A DNA stretch of 64,000 nt. Origin: Euonymus europaeus. Taxonomy: Eukaryota > Streptophyta > Magnoliopsida > Celastrales > Celastraceae. Below, one piece after another: positions 63,151 through 64,000 of the stretch. The DNA lies in assembly GCA_963580455.1 (NCBI GenBank), contig OY756970.1:20708001-20772000 (forward strand). Direction: 5' to 3'. Under the pieces are notes generated by a model. It did no database searches. It was not told the DNA's origin and saw nothing but the letters and a program-made list of their open reading frames with translations. Position numbers and translations under genes: made by a program. How positions within the stretch are numbered: the first letter of the stretch is position 1; each line of letters starts with the position of its first letter.

Positions 63151-64000
63151 CTGAAACCAGCAGAAACTTGTATCAGATTTACAACAATAAGTTGAGGTCG
63201 GAAAATAGGAAGATTCAGCTGGCCCATAAGACTGGGCGCTGAATTCACATACGTATGATGGTTATGGCCAAAAAAATTTCAAGGCAGAAATTACAGTTAA
63301 AGCATTTCAAAAGATGCACAAGAAAGCCAAAGTGGTGAAACTGCTCAACTGAGACTTTAAATGCCGAAAAAATAATAGTAGTCCAGTAGTAATTGCTACA
63401 TTGAGGCTGAGATTAGGATTGTAGTCAATGATGTCAAATTAGATGCATCAATACACTCTGAAGTGCATAAAAACGAAAGAGACTCCAGGAAAAGAAAAGG
63501 ACATCACTTTGACGTGATACAGTGACACCTATCCTAGGAGTGAAGTAGAATAAGCAAGGAGAGCTTACATGTTTATAAGGATCAGTGGGAATAGGACAGC
63601 ATTTTTTCACCACTATGGATATTGCCTTGAAAAGTACTACAGGGTTTGGCCAATTCTTGTGCATTTCAGTAATATAACAATATAACATTATTCTTTTTCC
63701 CGAGTTCAACAGGAACTCATAATCCAACGAATTAATAAAAAAGTGTATAAGAAAATTGTTACCATGATAAAATCGAAAGGGTGGAACTGGGATGAACAAC
63801 AATGCAGTTGAAGAAGCCATACATGAAAAAGAAGTCATACTTTTATTTGCAAATCTACCACCAACAAAGCAAAGTTTAGCTGCTGACTTCAAATCACACT
63901 AGACCCCTCACTTCAGGCAAATGCTATTACAACACAGCAATTACAGTATCTTTTTAATTCATGAAGCAAAGCACATTAACAAATAGAAATTCAAGGAGTA
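63151..64000 (-). other. NAT10 intron running off the window
   Basis: The exon ending at 63150 has a good acceptor (TTTCAG|GATG). The expected upstream coding block (…SLTSLYTMVM-type sequence) is not found through 64000, so this is an intron of at least 850 bp. No element recognised inside it. Confidence 0.7.

Noticed and set aside
1..64000. CRISPR arrays, operons or Shine-Dalgarno sites
   Set aside because: The sequence is clearly plant nuclear DNA with spliced genes; no such structures are expected or seen.

Overview
The window is nuclear DNA of a flowering plant, most likely a eudicot. Genes are split by GT-AG introns, intergenic DNA is AT-rich, there are small non-autonomous DNA transposons, and every recognisable protein matches a plant family (SEC12-like, ESMERALDA1-like O-fucosyltransferase, CLE peptide, LIP1, plant ATP synthase 24 kDa subunit). 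I rebuilt exon chains by hand from both strands. Splice phases close in every full gene model, which is the main support for the coordinates.

Layout: 1-1.8 kb holds an unclear left edge and a short linker-histone-fold (H15) gene on the minus strand. 2.4-4.5 kb holds a decayed Nudix hydrolase (NUDT25-like) that kept introns but has an in-frame stop and no Nudix-box exon. 6.1-10.5 kb holds a complete SEC12-like gene (minus). 11.0-11.9 kb is a hAT-type element with extremely GC-rich ends. 13.4-13.9 kb is mitochondrial CPN10 (plus). 15.8-17.5 kb has a 76-bp triple tandem repeat and a second hAT-type element with a perfect 8-bp target duplication. 17.8-24.4 kb is an ESMD1-like O-fucosyltransferase (plus). 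25.8-28.3 kb is phytanoyl-CoA dioxygenase (PAHX, plus). 28.9-31.2 kb is a polytopic membrane protein with CREST-hydrolase-like residues (minus). 32.4-32.7 kb is a CLE16/17-like peptide gene (plus). 33-37.3 kb is repeat-rich and ends in a frameshifted major-latex-protein pseudogene.

The right half carries an RWDD1-like gene (37.8-38.5 kb, minus), a terminal-inverted-repeat element (39.8-40.7 kb), a broken LEA-like reading frame, LIP1-like small GTPase (41.6-46.2 kb, minus; its last intron carries a MITE and a reverse-transcriptase fragment), tRNA-Leu(AAG) (46.9 kb, minus), mitochondrial ATP synthase 24 kDa subunit (48.0-53.1 kb, minus) and the C-terminal 870 codons of RNA cytidine acetyltransferase NAT10/KRE33 (54.5-63.15 kb, minus, running off the window).

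The genes are ordinary housekeeping and signalling genes rather than one pathway. From memory, the order SEC12-like, ESMD1, PAHX, CLE16 matches Arabidopsis At2g01470, At2g01480, At2g01490 and At2g01505, which suggests an old syntenic block; here CPN10, the CREST-like gene and transposons are interspersed and no WOX6 (At2g01500) is seen. The least described item is the CREST-like membrane protein.
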